From Phycisphaerae bacterium (GTDB lineage Bacteria; Planctomycetota; Phycisphaerae; Phycisphaerales; UBA1924): 64,000 nt of DNA. The position numbers were made by a program, and so were the translations under genes. The notes beneath the pieces were generated by a model, which made no database searches, was not told the DNA's origin, and was given only the letters and a program-made list of their open reading frames with translations. This document shows, one piece after another, positions 62,516-64,000 of the stretch (position 1 is the first letter of the stretch; every line of letters starts with the position of its first letter). The DNA lies in the NCBI GenBank assembly GCA_016793805.1, contig JAEUIZ010000028.1:62001-126000 (forward strand). The letters run 5' to 3'.

Positions 62516-63423
62516 GCATGTTGAGAACATATTCGCGGGTCGGGGTGGTTGCGGCGGCGGCGATGACGACGCCGGCGTGGGCACAGGGTCCGACGCTGCG
62601 CTGCATGGCGACGAGCACCGAGATCGCGTGGTCGGAGGTGCTCGGGCATCACGCGGCGTTCCACTTCGTGCCCAACCCCACGGCGGCGGCGGGCACGTCG
62701 TTCGCGAAGGAGTACGCGGGCGAGTGGCCCACGGTCGCGGGCGTGCGGCACGTGATCGTCGTGAGCGAGGCTCGCGCGGCGGAATGGGCGACGCAGTTTC
62801 GCCAGGCCGGGATCAACGTGGTGGACGACACGTCGGGCGTGCTGGCGGCGCAACTGAGGGCGTTTGCGGGCGGAGTGAGCGGCGTGCCGGTGACGATCGT
62901 GCTGAGCCCGAACGGGACCGAACTGTTACGTCGGTCGGGCGCGAGCGAGAGCGACACGTACCCCTTCAAGGAGTTCGCGGCGAGTTTCGTCGAGCGGGCG
63001 CGGCTCGGCGCGCTGCGGGACTACAACCTGCCGAAGGGCTCGACGCTGGCGCTCGAGGGGTACGACCCGGTGTCGTACTTCACGGCGGGCAAGCCGACAA
63101 AGGGCAAGGCGGAGATCGCCACGAACCATCGCGGGGTGACGTACCGATTCGCGTCGGCGGAGAACCGAAGGCTGTTCGCGCGATCGCCGGAGAAGTATCT
63201 GCCGACGTACGGCGGGTGGTGCGCGAGCGCCATGGGGGACGGCGGGAGGAAGGTGGGGATCGACCCGACGAACTTCAAGGTGAAGGACGGGCGCCTGTTC
63301 CTGTTCTACCTCGGGACGTTCGCCGACGCGAAGAAGGACTGGAACAAGCACGAGAAGGAATGGGAACCGGCAGCGGACCGGAACTGGAAGCGGCTCACCA
63401 ACGAGGACCCGATCAAGCCATGA
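62512..63423 (+). CDS. Secreted thioredoxin-like plus YHS-domain protein
   Basis: 303 aa from ATG 62512. Signal peptide MSMLRTYSRVGVVAAAAMTTPAWA. Residues 30-165 resemble a thioredoxin fold without the CxxC (GVPVTIVLSPNGTELLRRSG has the cis-Pro strand). A YHS-type domain follows: LALEGYDPVSYFTAGKPTKG ... VTYRFASAENRRLF ... YGGWCASAMGDGGRKVG, with one Cys kept. It ends in a Lys-rich segment. Its YHS unit is a relative of the double-YHS lipoprotein at 55043, framing the cluster on both sides. Metal or redox handling in the periplasm is inference. It overlaps the VOC gene by 4 nt and the DoxX gene by 4 nt. Confidence 0.82.
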   Translation: MSMLRTYSRVGVVAAAAMTTPAWAQGPTLRCMATSTEIAWSEVLGHHAAFHFVPNPTAAAGTSFAKEYAGEWPTVAGVRHVIVVSEARAAEWATQFRQAGINVVDDTSGVLAAQLRAFAGGVSGVPVTIVLSPNGTELLRRSGASESDTYPFKEFAASFVERARLGALRDYNLPKGSTLALEGYDPVSYFTAGKPTKGKAEIATNHRGVTYRFASAENRRLFARSPEKYLPTYGGWCASAMGDGGRKVGIDPTNFKVKDGRLFLFYLGTFADAKKDWNKHEKEWEPAADRNWKRLTNEDPIKP

Positions 63424-63848
63424 GCAGAGCACAACGCATCACGAGTTGGACCTTGCAGGTGATCGTCGCGGGGATTCTGTTCCAGACGCTGTTCTTCAAG
63501 TTCAGCGGCGCGGAGGAGAGCCGGCACATCTTCAGCACGCTGGGGATGGAGCCGTGGGGCCGATACGCGTCGGGCGCGGCGGAACTGGTGGCGGTGGTGC
63601 TGCTGCTGGTTCCGCGGACGGCGGCGATCGGGGCGCTGCTGTCGCTGAGCGTGATCAGCGGGGCGATCGCGAGCCACCTGGTGAGACTGGGGATCGAGGT
63701 CAAGGGCGACGGGGGATTGCTCTTCGGGCTGGCGGTGGTGGTATTCGTCGGGAGCGCGGCGGTGCTGTGGCTGCGGCGGCGCGAGGTCCCGATCGTGGGC
63801 CGACGGTTCGCTTCGTGCGGGTGCGGGCACGCCAGCGCGGCGCACTAG
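63420..63848 (+). CDS. DoxX-family membrane protein with Cys/His tail
   Basis: 142 aa. Four transmembrane helices (LQVIVAGILFQTLFFKFSG, GAAELVAVVLLLVP, ALLSLSVISGAIASHLV, LLFGLAVVVFVGSAAVLWL), the DoxX/DoxD-like core that occurs with quinone- or thiol-linked oxidations. The end RRFASCGCGHASAAH has two Cys and one nearby His, possibly a metal site, which is not typical. Start codon ATG 63420 overlaps the TGA of the preceding gene. As last gene of the cluster it may pass electrons or reductant across the membrane. The function is inferred from family and context only. Confidence 0.8.
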   Translation: MSRAQRITSWTLQVIVAGILFQTLFFKFSGAEESRHIFSTLGMEPWGRYASGAAELVAVVLLLVPRTAAIGALLSLSVISGAIASHLVRLGIEVKGDGGLLFGLAVVVFVGSAAVLWLRRREVPIVGRRFASCGCGHASAAH

Positions 63849-64000
63849 CCCCCCCCACCCCCCCCACCACCCCCGCCACGACGACGGCTCCACTGGTGCC
63901 ACGGGGGAGATCCGGGCGGGGCAAGGCATCCGACGCGACGACGGCGGTGCCAGGGACTCATCAGGGCGCGGGGATGGACTCTCCCTGCGACGCCGACCGC
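63849..64000. other. C-rich 3' spacer at the window edge
   Basis: Two runs of eight C (63849-63856 and 63858-63865) and further C-rich sequence follow the DoxX stop. No gene or terminator with a clear stem was seen up to the end of the window. Confidence 0.3.

Overview
The window reads as a chromosomal segment of a high-GC planctomycete, most likely class Phycisphaerae, order Phycisphaerales (inference, no database check). The signs are five secreted proteins ending in a VPTPG/VPAPA - hydrophobic stretch - Arg-rich tail, a secreted protein with tandem dockerin-like NINDFSCFLNAF segments, an ECF sigma factor whose stop overlaps the start of a Ser/Thr kinase with WD40 repeats, and several secreted beta-helix or beta-propeller proteins. 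No rRNA, tRNA, CRISPR array, insertion sequence, phage or plasmid gene was found.

Layout. 1-6.7 kb (mostly minus): partial beta-helix protein, ychF, glutamate dehydrogenase, leucyl aminopeptidase, a small membrane protein and a PEP-CTERM-like protein. 6.8-13 kb: a roughly 490-nt gene-free stretch with strong hairpins, arginine decarboxylase speA, a thioredoxin-like protein divergent from an HxlR regulator, a frameshifted secreted protein resembling pyroglutamyl peptidase with Ser in place of the catalytic Cys, and lipoamide dehydrogenase carrying a poly-G insert. 13-20.7 kb: sorting-tail proteins, a sugar-binding protein plus xylulokinase, and bifunctional proline catabolic PutA. 20.9-26.5 kb: envelope glycosylation genes (GT2, a methyltransferase with a probable CTG start, a TMTC-like membrane protein with TPRs, and a convergent GT-C-like protein). 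26.5-31.4 kb: an EAL-CBS-GGDEF protein, a decayed propeller pseudogene and another sorting-tail protein. 31.7-41.4 kb: an orphan nuoA, then a chaperone block groEL1-dedA-groES-two sulfotransferases-groEL2-dnaJ-grpE-fmdB-like-acpS. 41.4-46.4 kb: tilS, a small membrane protein, agmatinase speB and a dockerin-like secreted protein. 46.5-53.9 kb (minus): ECF sigma, kinase/WD40, and a huge VPS10-type propeller protein. 54-63.8 kb (plus): nine collinear genes of an envelope oxidation cluster (GlcG-cupin, double-YHS lipoprotein, gluconolactonase-like, zinc glucose dehydrogenase, aquaporin, GMC oxidoreductase, double VOC, Trx-like-YHS, DoxX).

How the genes work together. SpeA and SpeB give the arginine-agmatine-putrescine route although they lie 33 kb apart. 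PutA plus glutamate dehydrogenase would feed proline to glutamate and 2-oxoglutarate. The chaperone block pairs two clearly different GroELs with one GroES and the DnaJ/GrpE cochaperones, without dnaK. The most system-like and least explained unit is the 54-63.8 kb cluster, which combines sugar-oxidising enzymes with secreted YHS, thioredoxin-like, DoxX and heme/cupin-type proteins. Its shared function is inference from collinearity and short spacing.
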